NCBI RefSeq assembly: GCF_013087515.1
Contig: NZ_JABFCN010000022.1
Span: 1 to 64,000 of the forward strand
Length of the DNA stretch: 64,000 nt
Source: Rhizobium sophorae
GTDB lineage: Bacteria; Pseudomonadota; Alphaproteobacteria; Rhizobiales; Rhizobiaceae
Direction: 5' to 3'
The notes below the pieces were generated by a model. It was not told where the DNA came from, searched no databases, and saw nothing but the letters and a program-made list of their open reading frames with translations. A program made the translations under genes and the position numbers. Positions 41,015 to 49,410 of this stretch are shown piece by piece (positions within the stretch are counted from its first letter, which is position 1; each line of letters opens with the position of its first letter).

Positions 41015-41593
41015 ATGGTAAAACTCAACAAGATCTACACGAAGACAGGCGATGATGGCACGACCGGGCTGGTGTCCGGCCCGCGCCGGCTCAAAGACGA
41101 TCTGCGCGTCGAGGCCTACGGTACGATCGACGAGGCCAATTCCGCGATCGGCCTGGCGCGGCTGCACACGGCCGGCTTGCCGGAACTCGACGCCATGCTG
41201 ATATCGATCCAGAACGACCTCTTCGACCTCGGCGCCGATCTCGCTACCCCTGACACTGGTGAGCCGCCCGCCTACGAGCCCCTACGGATCGTCGAGACGC
41301 AGGTCGACCGCGTCGAGCACGATATCGACCAGTTGAACGCCGGCCTGGAGCCACTGAAGTCCTTCATCCTGCCGGGCGGCAGCCCGGCTGCCGCCCATCT
41401 GCATCTTGCCCGCACGATTGCACGACGCGCCGAGCGTTTGATGGTGGCGCTTGCCCGCACCGACGGCGAAATCGTCGGCGAGCCGGCGATGAAATATGTC
41501 AACCGGCTCTCCGATTTCCTCTTCGTCGCCGCACGTCATGCAAATGACCGGGGCCATGCGGATGTGCTTTGGGTTCCGGGAAAAAACAGATAG
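41015..41593 (+). CDS. Cob(I)alamin adenosyltransferase, PduO type
   Basis: A 192-residue ATP:corrinoid adenosyltransferase. The ATP-binding N-terminus is LNKIYTKTGDDGTTGLVSG, the conserved Arg/Glu cluster is ARTIARRAERLMVAL, and the C-terminus has YVNRLSDFLFVAARHAN. It makes adenosylcobalamin, used for example by methylmalonyl-CoA mutase. The downstream rhomboid and etf genes run in the same direction. Confidence 0.95.
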   Translation: MVKLNKIYTKTGDDGTTGLVSGPRRLKDDLRVEAYGTIDEANSAIGLARLHTAGLPELDAMLISIQNDLFDLGADLATPDTGEPPAYEPLRIVETQVDRVEHDIDQLNAGLEPLKSFILPGGSPAAAHLHLARTIARRAERLMVALARTDGEIVGEPAMKYVNRLSDFLFVAARHANDRGHADVLWVPGKNR

Positions 41594-41626
41594 GCTTGTC
41601 CCGATCACGATCGCCGGGGGGCCTTT

Positions 41627-42412
41627 ATGTTCATACCACTTCACGATGCCAATACGCTGAAACATATCAAGGTCCAGTGGGTGACGCTCGCGCTGATCGC
41701 CCTGAATATCGCGGTCTGGCTTTTGACCAGCCTGGAGAGCGAGCAGGCAGCCCAGGCGACGACCGTCGGGCTCGGCTACATCCCGGCAATCGCATTCGGC
41801 CACGCGGTGCTGGCGCCGGGGCTCGAAATCGTACCGGAGCCGCTGACCTACCTGACCTACGCCTTCGTCCATACCGGCTTCTGGCATCTCGCCGGCAACA
41901 TGATCTTCCTCTGGGTTTTTGGCGACAATGTCGAGGATGCGATGGGGCATCTGCGCTTCCTGATCTTCTATTTCGTTTGCGCGGCCGCCGGCGCGCTCTG
42001 CCACGGCCTGCTGACGATGACCTCGGAAGCACCGCTGGTCGGCGCGTCGGGGGCGGTCTCCGGCGTCGTTGCAGCCTATGTCATGCTGCATCCGCGCGTC
42101 CGGGTCTGGGTGCTGGTGTTTTTCCGTGTGCCGCTGCCCTTGCCGGCCTTCGTGCCGCTGCTTTTGTGGATCGGGCAGCAGTTCTTCATGCTGGCGATTG
42201 CACCTGATGGCGACGTTTCCTGGGGCGCGCATGTCGGCGGCATCCTTGCCGGCGCTTTCCTGATCCTGGTGTTTCGCCGGCCTGATGTGCCGCTCTTCGA
42301 CCGGCAGATCGTCACGCCCCGCGCCGTGAGAAACGACGCAGGCGCTGGCCCGGCCATCGCGGCCGGCCCGGACGGGCGGACGGCGCAGCGCTTTCCCTGG
42401 GGCCGACGCTAA
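41627..42412 (+). CDS. Rhomboid family intramembrane serine protease
   Basis: A 261-residue protein with six or seven membrane segments. The catalytic serine is in GASGAVSGVVAAYVML, the histidine in WGAHVGGILAG, and the conserved TFVHxxxWHLxxN region is FVHTGFWHLAGNMIFLWVFG. It therefore looks catalytically competent. The natural substrate is unknown. It starts 33 bases after the adenosyltransferase. Confidence 0.93.
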   Translation: MFIPLHDANTLKHIKVQWVTLALIALNIAVWLLTSLESEQAAQATTVGLGYIPAIAFGHAVLAPGLEIVPEPLTYLTYAFVHTGFWHLAGNMIFLWVFGDNVEDAMGHLRFLIFYFVCAAAGALCHGLLTMTSEAPLVGASGAVSGVVAAYVMLHPRVRVWVLVFFRVPLPLPAFVPLLLWIGQQFFMLAIAPDGDVSWGAHVGGILAGAFLILVFRRPDVPLFDRQIVTPRAVRNDAGAGPAIAAGPDGRTAQRFPWGRR

Positions 42413-42421
42413 ACGACAATA

Positions 42422-42449
42422 TTGACGTGAACGTAAACGTCCATATATT
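42422..42449 (+). promoter_or_regulatory. etfBA promoter with embedded ACGT-rich palindrome
   Basis: TTGACG (42422-42427), a 16-base spacer and TATATT (42444-42449) form a good sigma-70 promoter about 150 bases before etfB. Inside it the 18-base palindrome GACGTnnACGTnnACGTC (42424-42441) has three ACGT blocks, resembling sites of MerR-type regulators of acyl-CoA and branched-chain catabolism such as LiuR; the regulator name is inference. Confidence 0.55.
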
Positions 42450-42599
42450 GCCGAGGCAAATCGTCTGCCGGCGTCATGGAAGCGTTGAATTTGGAGGAAA
42501 AGCGCGTATCCATGTCGCCATTCGACAATCGGAGCGGCGCCCAAGCGCGCATTTTCTAAAAAAGTCTCTGAAGCCAGTTTCTCCTGAAGGAAGGACCCC

Positions 42600-43349
42600 A
42601 TGAAGATACTCGTCCCAGTCAAACGGGTTGTCGACTACAACGTGAAGATCCGGGTGAAGCCGGATGGCACGGGTGTCGAGCTTGCCAATGTGAAGATGTC
42701 GATGAACCCGTTCGACGAGATCTCGGTGGAAGAGGCGTTGCGGCTGAAGGAAGCCGGCAAGGCCGAGGAAGTGGTGGTGGTGTCGATCGGTCCGGCCAAG
42801 GCCGAAGAGACGCTGAGGACGGCCCTTGCCATGGGCGCCGATCGGGCGATCCTGGTCGAGACCGATGATGCGGTCGAGCCGCTGACTGTCGCCAAGATCT
42901 TGAAGGCTGTGGCCGATGCCGAACAGCCCGGCCTGATCATCGTCGGCAAGCAGGCGATCGATGACGATTCGAACCAGACCGGCCAGATGCTGGCAGCACT
43001 GCTTGGCATGCCCCAAGCGACCTTTGCCTCGAAGATCGAGATCGGTGATGGCAAGGCTCAGGTCACCCGTGAAGTCGATGGCGGCCTGCAGACGATCGAG
43101 GTCAAGCTGCCGGCGGTCGTCACCACCGATCTGCGCTTGAACGAACCGCGCTATGCCTCGTTGCCGAACATCATGAAGGCGAAGAAGAAGCCGCTCGACA
43201 AGAAGAGCCCGGCAGACTTCGGTGTCTCGACCACGCCGCGCCTCAAGGTGTTGAAGACCGAGGAGCCGTCCGGCCGCAAGGCCGGCGTCAAGGTCAAGTC
43301 GGTCGCCGAACTCATCGACAAGCTCAAAAACGAAGCCGGCGTGCTGTAA
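42600..43349 (+). CDS. etfB: Electron transfer flavoprotein beta subunit
   Basis: A 249-residue subunit that binds AMP. It carries the signature region of ETF-beta ([34 protein letters not shown] split over the first 45 residues) and the recognition loop near residue 190 ([19 protein letters not shown]) that docks to dehydrogenases. Together with EtfA it carries electrons from acyl-CoA dehydrogenases to the quinone pool through ETF-QO. etfA follows after 25 bases. Confidence 0.98.
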   Translation: MKILVPVKRVVDYNVKIRVKPDGTGVELANVKMSMNPFDEISVEEALRLKEAGKAEEVVVVSIGPAKAEETLRTALAMGADRAILVETDDAVEPLTVAKILKAVADAEQPGLIIVGKQAIDDDSNQTGQMLAALLGMPQATFASKIEIGDGKAQVTREVDGGLQTIEVKLPAVVTTDLRLNEPRYASLPNIMKAKKKPLDKKSPADFGVSTTPRLKVLKTEEPSGRKAGVKVKSVAELIDKLKNEAGVL

Positions 43350-43374
43350 TCAGGTTGGAACAGGAGCCATCATC

Positions 43375-44316
43375 ATGACCATTCTTCTTCTGGCTGACCA
43401 CGACAATGCAAGCCTGTCCGATCAGACCGCCAAGGCGCTGACGGCAGCCGCAAAGATCGCCAAGGAACAGGCAAGCGACATCCACATTCTCGTTGCCGGC
43501 AAGGCGGCCAAGCCTGCTGCCGAACAAGCGGCCAGGCTTGCCGGCGTCTCCAAGGTGCTGCTGGCCGAAAGCGACGAACTGGCCAACAACCTGGCCGAAC
43601 CGCTGGCCGACCTGATCGTCTCGTTGGCAGGCAGCTACGACACGATCCTGTCTGCCGCCACCTCGGTCGGCAAGAACGTGCTGCCGCGCGTCGCTGCCCT
43701 CCTCGATGTCGCCCAGGTCTCCGAGATCATCGAGGTGATCTCTGCCGATACCTTCAAGCGGCCGATCTATGCCGGCAATGCCATCCAGACGGTGCAGGCG
43801 AGCGATGCCAAGAAGGTGATCACCGTGCGCACCGCATCCTTTGCCTCCGCACCGGAAGGTGGCTCGGCCACCGTAGAGGCGATCCCGGCGGTTTCCGATC
43901 CGGGGCTTTCGACCTTCGTCGGCGATGCGCTGTCGGCCTCCGACCGGCCGGAACTGACGTCTGCCAAGATCATCATCTCCGGTGGCCGCGCACTCGGCTC
44001 TGCCGAGAAGTTCAGGGAGGTCATCCTGCCGCTTGCCGACAAGCTCGGTGCCGCCGTCGGTGCATCGCGTGCGGCCGTCGATGCCGGCTATGCGCCGAAC
44101 GACTGGCAGGTCGGCCAGACCGGCAAGGTGGTGGCGCCGCAGCTCTACATTGCCTGCGGCATTTCAGGCGCCATCCAGCATCTGGCGGGGATGAAGGATT
44201 CGAAGGTCATCGTCGCCATCAACAAGGACGAGGAGGCGCCGATCTTCCAGGTCGCCGACTATGGATTGGTCGCCGATCTCTTCGACGCCCTGCCGGAATT
44301 GCAAAAGGCGCTCTGA
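43375..44316 (+). CDS. etfA: Electron transfer flavoprotein alpha subunit
   Basis: A 313-residue FAD-binding subunit. The C-terminal FAD domain has the signature [20 protein letters not shown] and [23 protein letters not shown], and the segment [12 protein letters not shown] precedes it. It forms the heterodimer with EtfB. The hydroxybutyryl-CoA dehydrogenase gene follows after about 150 bases in the same direction, consistent with a short-chain fatty-acid or polyhydroxybutyrate unit. Confidence 0.98.
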   Translation: MTILLLADHDNASLSDQTAKALTAAAKIAKEQASDIHILVAGKAAKPAAEQAARLAGVSKVLLAESDELANNLAEPLADLIVSLAGSYDTILSAATSVGKNVLPRVAALLDVAQVSEIIEVISADTFKRPIYAGNAIQTVQASDAKKVITVRTASFASAPEGGSATVEAIPAVSDPGLSTFVGDALSASDRPELTSAKIIISGGRALGSAEKFREVILPLADKLGAAVGASRAAVDAGYAPNDWQVGQTGKVVAPQLYIACGISGAIQHLAGMKDSKVIVAINKDEEAPIFQVADYGLVADLFDALPELQKAL

Positions 44317-44464
44317 CCGCGTCAAATGCCTTTCTTTCGCACGTGCGAATGACTGGAAAATTATCTTTTATCGGGCTACTACTGCTGCCGGGCGATCCTT
44401 CGTCCGGCAGTATTGCTAGAAAAATGCGGCGGCGCGGGGGCGAATGCCGTGCGGGGGTTTGGAG

Positions 44465-45346
44465 ATGAATGCGGTGTTGAAGAATATTGGTATTATCGGT
44501 GCCGGCCAGATGGGCTGCGGCATCGCGCATGTTTCGGCCGCCGCAGGTTATAGGGTTCACGTCTACGATCTCTCGCAGGACCGCATCGAATCCGGCCTTG
44601 CCACCATCAACGGCAACTTGGCCCGCCTGGTGACGAACGGCAAGATGACCGAAGAGGAACGCAAGTCGACCTTGTCGCTCATATCAGGCTCGTCCGATGT
44701 CAATGATCTCGCCCCATCCGATCTCGTCATCGAGGCCGCCACCGAGGATGAAACGGTCAAGCGCAAGATCTATACCCAGGTCTGTCCGGTCCTGAAGCCG
44801 GAAGCGCTGCTTGCCACCAACACCTCTTCCCTTTCCATCACCCGCCTTGCTGCCGCCACCGACCGCCCCGAACGCTTCATGGGCATACATTTCATGAACC
44901 CGGTGCCGGTGATGAAGCTGGTCGAACTGGTGCGCGGCATCGCCACCGACGAGAAGACCTTCTCCGCCGCCAAGGAATTCGTCGGCACGCTGGAAAAGAC
45001 CATCACCGTCGCCGAGGATTTCCCGGCCTTCATCGTCAACCGCATCCTGCTGCCGATGATCAACGAAGCGATTTACACTCTCTATGAAGGCGTCGGCACG
45101 GTTGATGCCATCGATACCGCGATGAAGCTCGGCGCCAACCATCCGATGGGACCGCTGCAGCTTGCCGATTTCATCGGCCTCGACACCTGCCTCTCGATCA
45201 TGCAGGTGCTGCATGACGGCCTGGCGGACTCGAAATATCGTCCCTGCCCGCTGCTGGTGAAATATGTCGAAGCCGGCTGGCTCGGACGCAAGTCCGGCCG
45301 CGGCTTCTATGACTATCGCGGTGAAGTGCCGGTCCCGACGCGGTAA
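44465..45346 (+). CDS. hbdA: 3-hydroxybutyryl-CoA dehydrogenase
   Basis: A 293-residue NAD-dependent enzyme. The Rossmann motif is IGIIGAGQMGCGIA, the catalytic histidine lies in FMGIHFMNPVPVMKLVE, and the C-terminal domain includes GANHPMGPLQLADFIGLD. It interconverts acetoacetyl-CoA and 3-hydroxybutyryl-CoA. GGAG lies immediately before the ATG at 44465 and a GGGGG run near an alternative ATG at 44444, so seven extra residues are possible. Confidence 0.95.
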   Translation: MNAVLKNIGIIGAGQMGCGIAHVSAAAGYRVHVYDLSQDRIESGLATINGNLARLVTNGKMTEEERKSTLSLISGSSDVNDLAPSDLVIEAATEDETVKRKIYTQVCPVLKPEALLATNTSSLSITRLAAATDRPERFMGIHFMNPVPVMKLVELVRGIATDEKTFSAAKEFVGTLEKTITVAEDFPAFIVNRILLPMINEAIYTLYEGVGTVDAIDTAMKLGANHPMGPLQLADFIGLDTCLSIMQVLHDGLADSKYRPCPLLVKYVEAGWLGRKSGRGFYDYRGEVPVPTR

Positions 45347-45423
45347 GCAGACCATCACCAGAAAGGGCGAATGGACCGAACGCCCGCGAAATGCTTTCCT
45401 TGCCGGGAACGGGAGGAAACGCC

Positions 45424-45516
45424 ATGTCGACCGAAACACCCATGTTCCTGCTGCAATGCTGCGTCCTTATCGGAATCGCAGGCGTCTTCCTCATGAGAGG
45501 AGATGGGGACTCCTGA
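45424..45516 (+). CDS. Putative 30-residue membrane microprotein
   Basis: A short open frame reading MSTETPMFLLQCCVLIGIAG then VFLMRGDGDS. GGGAGG lies seven bases before the ATG, a strong ribosome site. Residues 7-24 are hydrophobic enough to span the membrane and contain two adjacent cysteines; the end is charged. It lies between hbdA and the convergent tlpA. No homologue is known to me, so coding is a proposal. Confidence 0.4.
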   Translation: MSTETPMFLLQCCVLIGIAGVFLMRGDGDS

Positions 45517-45525
45517 TCAACGTCG

Positions 45526-46188
45526 TTACGACCCGATCGCACCCTTGATAAGCGCCTTGGCGTCTTCGCTATCCCAGGCGGCCGGGCCGTTCATGGCGGA
45601 GATCAGGCAGCCCTTGTCGTTGAGCAGTAGCGTCACCGGAAGGCCGAAGGCAAGGCCTTCCTTCTTCAGGCTGTTGAAGACGCCGATCGTGTTGTCGCGG
45701 TAAAACTGCAGCGCATCGACGCCGGTCTCGGCCAGGAAAGTCTTCGGCTTCTCGTCGTCGCCGGTGTCGATATTGACCGGCACGACTTGGAACCTGTCGC
45801 TGCCCATCTCCTTTTCGAGTGCGTTCAGCGCCGGCATTTCCTCGCGGCAGGGTACGCACCAGGTGGCCCAGAGATTGAGAAGCACGGTCTTGCCGGCGAA
45901 ATGGTCGAGCGTCAGCGGCTTGCCATCCGGCCCGTTGAAGGAAACCGCCGTCAGCTTGCGCGGCTCGGTGGCGGCAACCATGGCGGCCACCTGCCCCTTC
46001 ATCAGCGGCGCCAGATTGGCAGCACGCTCCTTCGCCAGCGAGCATTCGGCCGAAGCGCTGCTGCCGATCCCATTGCCAATCCCCGTCTCCTTCACGTATA
46101 CCGCTGCCGCACCTGCAACGACACCTGCTACGGCGGCGATTGCGATCAATTTTCCGGACGGCAGGCCGAAGGGTTTTTTCGTCGTCAT
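45526..46188 (-). CDS. tlpA: Thiol:disulfide interchange protein TlpA
   Basis: A 220-residue membrane-anchored periplasmic thioredoxin-like protein. An N-terminal anchor lies near residues 12-31 ([21 protein letters not shown]), and the thioredoxin fold carries the active site WCVPC (C111, C114). TlpA reduces Sco and CoxB during copper loading of cytochrome oxidase in Bradyrhizobium. An additional cysteine is at residue 49. GGAG lies six bases before the ATG. Its start is only 26 bases from that of argH on the other strand. Confidence 0.94.
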   Translation of the reverse strand: MTTKKPFGLPSGKLIAIAAVAGVVAGAAAVYVKETGIGNGIGSSASAECSLAKERAANLAPLMKGQVAAMVAATEPRKLTAVSFNGPDGKPLTLDHFAGKTVLLNLWATWCVPCREEMPALNALEKEMGSDRFQVVPVNIDTGDDEKPKTFLAETGVDALQFYRDNTIGVFNSLKKEGLAFGLPVTLLLNDKGCLISAMNGPAAWDSEDAKALIKGAIGS

Positions 46189-46214
46189 TTCATTCTCCAG
46201 GACGGGCATCTTCC

Positions 46215-47618
46215 ATGGCCGAGAACAACACGGACACCAAATCCTCCAACCAGATGTGGGGTGGGCGCTTCGCCTCCGGCCCGGACGCGATCATGGAGGA
46301 GATAAATGCCTCGATCGGTTTCGACAAGAAGCTATTCGCGCAGGATATCCGCGGTTCGATTGCCCATGCGACGATGCTCGCCCATCAGGGGATCATTTCC
46401 GCCGAAGATAAGGACAAGATCGTTCACGGGCTAAACACGATCCTGTCAGAAATCGAAAGCGGCAATTTCGAATTCTCGCGTCAGCTCGAAGACATCCACA
46501 TGAATGTCGAAGCACGTCTGGCGACGCTGATCGGACCGGCGGCGGGCCGCCTGCACACCGCCCGCTCGCGCAATGATCAGGTGGCGCTCGACTTCCGTCT
46601 CTGGGTGAAGGAAGAGCTGCAGAAGACCGAGCAGATGCTGACCGGCCTGATCGCTGCCTTCCTCGACCGCGCCGAAGAACATGCCGAAAGCGTCATGCCG
46701 GGCTTCACCCATCTGCAGACCGCCCAGCCCGTTACCTTCGGCCATCATTGCATGGCCTATGTCGAAATGTTCGGCCGCGATCGCTCGCGCGTGCGCCACG
46801 CCATCGAGCATCTGGATGAAAGCCCGATCGGTGCCGCCGCACTTGCCGGCACCGGCTATCCGATCGACCGTCACATGACGGCCAAGGCGCTCGGTTTCCG
46901 CGAGCCGACCCGCAACTCCATCGATACGGTCTCCGACCGCGATTTCGCCATCGAATTCCTGTCGATCGCAGCGATTGCGGGCATGCACCTGTCGCGTCTG
47001 GCAGAAGAGATCGTCATCTGGTCGACCCCTCAATTCGGTTTCGTGCGTCTCTCCGACGCCTTCTCGACCGGCTCCTCCATCATGCCGCAGAAGAAGAACC
47101 CGGATGCCGCCGAACTGGTGCGCGCCAAGACCGGCCGCATCAACGGCTCGCTGGTGGCGTTGCTGACGATCATGAAGGGCCTGCCGCTCGCCTATTCCAA
47201 GGACATGCAGGAAGACAAGGAACAGGTCTTCGACGCCGCCGAGAGCCTGGAATTGGCAATTGCCGCCATGACCGGCATGGTGCGCGACATGACCGTCAAC
47301 ACCGCGCGCATGAAGGCGGCGGCCGGCTCCGGCTATTCGACGGCGACTGATCTTGCCGACTGGCTGGTGCGCGAAGCGGGCCTCCCCTTCCGCGACGCCC
47401 ATCACGTCACCGGCCGGGCCGTAGCACTCGCCGAAAGCAAGGGCTGCGACCTTGCCGAGCTGCCGCTCTCCGATCTGCAGGCGATCCATCCCGACATCAC
47501 CGACAAGGTCTACGACGTGCTGACCGTCGAGGCCTCGGTCGCCAGCCGCAAGAGCTTCGGCGGCACGGCGCCGTCCGAAGTGCGAAGGCAGATCGCCTTC
47601 TGGCGCGCCCGCAACTAA
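46215..47618 (+). CDS. argH: Argininosuccinate lyase
   Basis: A 467-residue enzyme of the fumarase/aspartase superfamily that releases arginine and fumarate. The signature [15 protein letters not shown] is present, with the conserved [16 protein letters not shown] and [18 protein letters not shown] regions. The start [19 protein letters not shown] is chosen by family resemblance; 25 earlier in-frame codons overlap tlpA. lptM and lysA follow in the same direction. Confidence 0.98.
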   Translation: MAENNTDTKSSNQMWGGRFASGPDAIMEEINASIGFDKKLFAQDIRGSIAHATMLAHQGIISAEDKDKIVHGLNTILSEIESGNFEFSRQLEDIHMNVEARLATLIGPAAGRLHTARSRNDQVALDFRLWVKEELQKTEQMLTGLIAAFLDRAEEHAESVMPGFTHLQTAQPVTFGHHCMAYVEMFGRDRSRVRHAIEHLDESPIGAAALAGTGYPIDRHMTAKALGFREPTRNSIDTVSDRDFAIEFLSIAAIAGMHLSRLAEEIVIWSTPQFGFVRLSDAFSTGSSIMPQKKNPDAAELVRAKTGRINGSLVALLTIMKGLPLAYSKDMQEDKEQVFDAAESLELAIAAMTGMVRDMTVNTARMKAAAGSGYSTATDLADWLVREAGLPFRDAHHVTGRAVALAESKGCDLAELPLSDLQAIHPDITDKVYDVLTVEASVASRKSFGGTAPSEVRRQIAFWRARN

Positions 47619-47724
47619 GAGATACCAGGCGTGGCGAAAAGCCGCCGCGCCCTTCATGCGGGCCTGGAAAGACCGCCCAACAATCAGGGTGCACAAGGCG
47701 AATAAACTTCGCTATGAAGATGTC

Positions 47725-47745
47725 CATCATTCGATATGAATGATG
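47725..47745. promoter_or_regulatory. Perfect inverted repeat upstream of lptM-lysA
   Basis: CATCATTC and GAATGATG are exact reverse complements with a five-base GATAT gap. The dyad lies about 30 bases before the lptM start, a position that suits an operator or a short leader hairpin. There is no T-run. Confidence 0.45.
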
Positions 47746-47773
47746 CCATCACATGCCGCATAAGAGGATATCC

Positions 47774-47965
47774 ATGAAGAGCTTGCCGCACCTCGTCCGC
47801 CTGACGGCGGTTCTCGCCGTCATCGGCCTTGCCGTTGTCGGATGCGGGCGTAAGGGCGACCTCGATCCGCCGAGCGCTGCGGCAACCAAGGAAGGCGACG
47901 TTTCCAAGCCGACGAAACGGCCGGGAACCGTCGACAAGCCCTTCCTTCTCGATCCTCTTCTTTAA
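47774..47965 (+). CDS. lptM: LptM-like small lipoprotein
   Basis: A 63-residue lipoprotein. The lipobox ends at C24 (LAVVGC), followed by GRKGDLDPP, close to the CGxKGxLxxP motif of LptM (YifL), a chaperone for maturation of the LPS translocon LptD. The rest is a short Pro/Thr-rich tail. The start at 47774 has AGAGGA five bases upstream; a frame start at 47753 is less likely. It sits between argH and lysA, its usual place in alphaproteobacteria. Confidence 0.85.
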   Translation: MKSLPHLVRLTAVLAVIGLAVVGCGRKGDLDPPSAAATKEGDVSKPTKRPGTVDKPFLLDPLL

Positions 47966-47976
47966 GGCACAAACCC

Positions 47977-49245
47977 GTGAACCATTTCGAGTACCGTGAC
48001 GGCGTCCTTCATGCGGAGAACGTCCCCGTTCCCGAGATCGCCAAGGCGGTCGGCACCCCTTTTTACGTCTATTCCACCGCGACGCTGGAGCGCCATTACC
48101 GCGTCTTTTCGGAAGCCTTCGCTGACATGGATTCCATGGTCTGCTATGCGATGAAGGCGAATTCGAACCAGGCGGTGCTGAAGACGCTGGGCCGCCTCGG
48201 CGCCGGCATCGATGTCGTCTCGGAAGGCGAGCTGCGCCGCGCGCTTGCCGCCGACATTCCGGCGAGCCGCATCATGTTCTCAGGTGTCGGCAAGACGCCG
48301 TCCGAGATGGATTTTGCCCTTGAGGCCGGCATCTATTGCTTCAACGTCGAATCCGAGCCGGAGCTCGAGATCCTCAACCAGCGCGCCGTTAGCGCGGGCA
48401 AGAAAGCGCCGGTCTCTTTCCGCATCAACCCTGATGTCGATGCAAAGACGCATTCCAAGATCTCGACCGGCAAGAAGGAAAACAAGTTCGGCATCTCCTG
48501 GGAGCGCGCCCGCGCCATCTACGCCCATGCCGCCAGGCTGCCGGGCATCGAGGTCACCGGCATCGACATGCATATCGGCAGCCAGATCACGGAATTGCAG
48601 CCCTTCGACGACGCCTTCAAGCTGCTGCACGACCTTGTCGCGACGCTACGCGCCGACGGCCACACCATCCATCACGTCGATATCGGCGGCGGCCTCGGCA
48701 TCCCCTACAAGGACGACAACAATCCGCCGCCGCTGCCGGATGCCTATGCCGCAATCGTCAAGAACCAGCTGCGCGGCCTGGACTGCAAGATCATCACCGA
48801 ACCCGGACGCCTGATCGTCGGCAATGCCGGCATCCTCGTGACCGAAGTCCTCTATGTGAAGGATGGCGGCGAAAAGACCTTCGTCATCGTCGACGGCGCG
48901 ATGAACGATCTCATCCGCCCGACGCTCTACGAGGCCTATCACGAGATCCGCCCGGTGACGATTTCGGCGGCCAACGCGCCCCGCATCCGCGCCGACGTGG
49001 TCGGTCCCGTTTGCGAGACCGGCGATTATCTGGCACTCGACCGCGAGATGGCGATGCCGAAGCCCGGCGACCTAATGGCCGTCAGCACTGCCGGCGCCTA
49101 CGGCGCGGTCCAGGCCGGCACTTATAATAGCCGCCTGCTGGTGCCCGAAGTTCTGGTCAGGGGCAGCGATTTTCATACGATTCGCCCGCGCAGAACCTAT
49201 GCCGAACTGATCAGCCTCGACTCCGTTCCGGCCTGGCTCGACTGA
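47977..49245 (+). CDS. lysA: Diaminopimelate decarboxylase
   Basis: A 422-residue PLP-dependent enzyme for the last step of lysine synthesis. The PLP lysine is in VCYAMKANSNQAVLK, the glycine-rich phosphate loop in HHVDIGGGLGIPYK, and the C-terminal CETGDYLA carries the active-site cysteine. It starts eleven bases after lptM. With lysC at 11-12 kb it brackets the lysine pathway in this window, though the genes are not adjacent. Confidence 0.98.
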   Translation: MNHFEYRDGVLHAENVPVPEIAKAVGTPFYVYSTATLERHYRVFSEAFADMDSMVCYAMKANSNQAVLKTLGRLGAGIDVVSEGELRRALAADIPASRIMFSGVGKTPSEMDFALEAGIYCFNVESEPELEILNQRAVSAGKKAPVSFRINPDVDAKTHSKISTGKKENKFGISWERARAIYAHAARLPGIEVTGIDMHIGSQITELQPFDDAFKLLHDLVATLRADGHTIHHVDIGGGLGIPYKDDNNPPPLPDAYAAIVKNQLRGLDCKIITEPGRLIVGNAGILVTEVLYVKDGGEKTFVIVDGAMNDLIRPTLYEAYHEIRPVTISAANAPRIRADVVGPVCETGDYLALDREMAMPKPGDLMAVSTAGAYGAVQAGTYNSRLLVPEVLVRGSDFHTIRPRRTYAELISLDSVPAWLD

Positions 49246-49410
49246 ACAAGCCATCACTTTTTGGCGAATAGACGTGAAAAGCCGGTATTACCGGCCGCTC
49301 GCCCTCGCCTTCGCCACAAAGAGTGTTATCCTTTCGTTCACGAGCGTATTGCCCCGCAATCGCCGGAAGCGCCCTCTGTTCCAGAACGCCAGATCGCGGA
49401 GACCGGACCG

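Noticed and set aside
40686..41021. 111-codon frame across the nested palindrome
   Set aside because: Its middle is the dispersed palindromic repeat, so the frame is more likely a by-product of the repeat.
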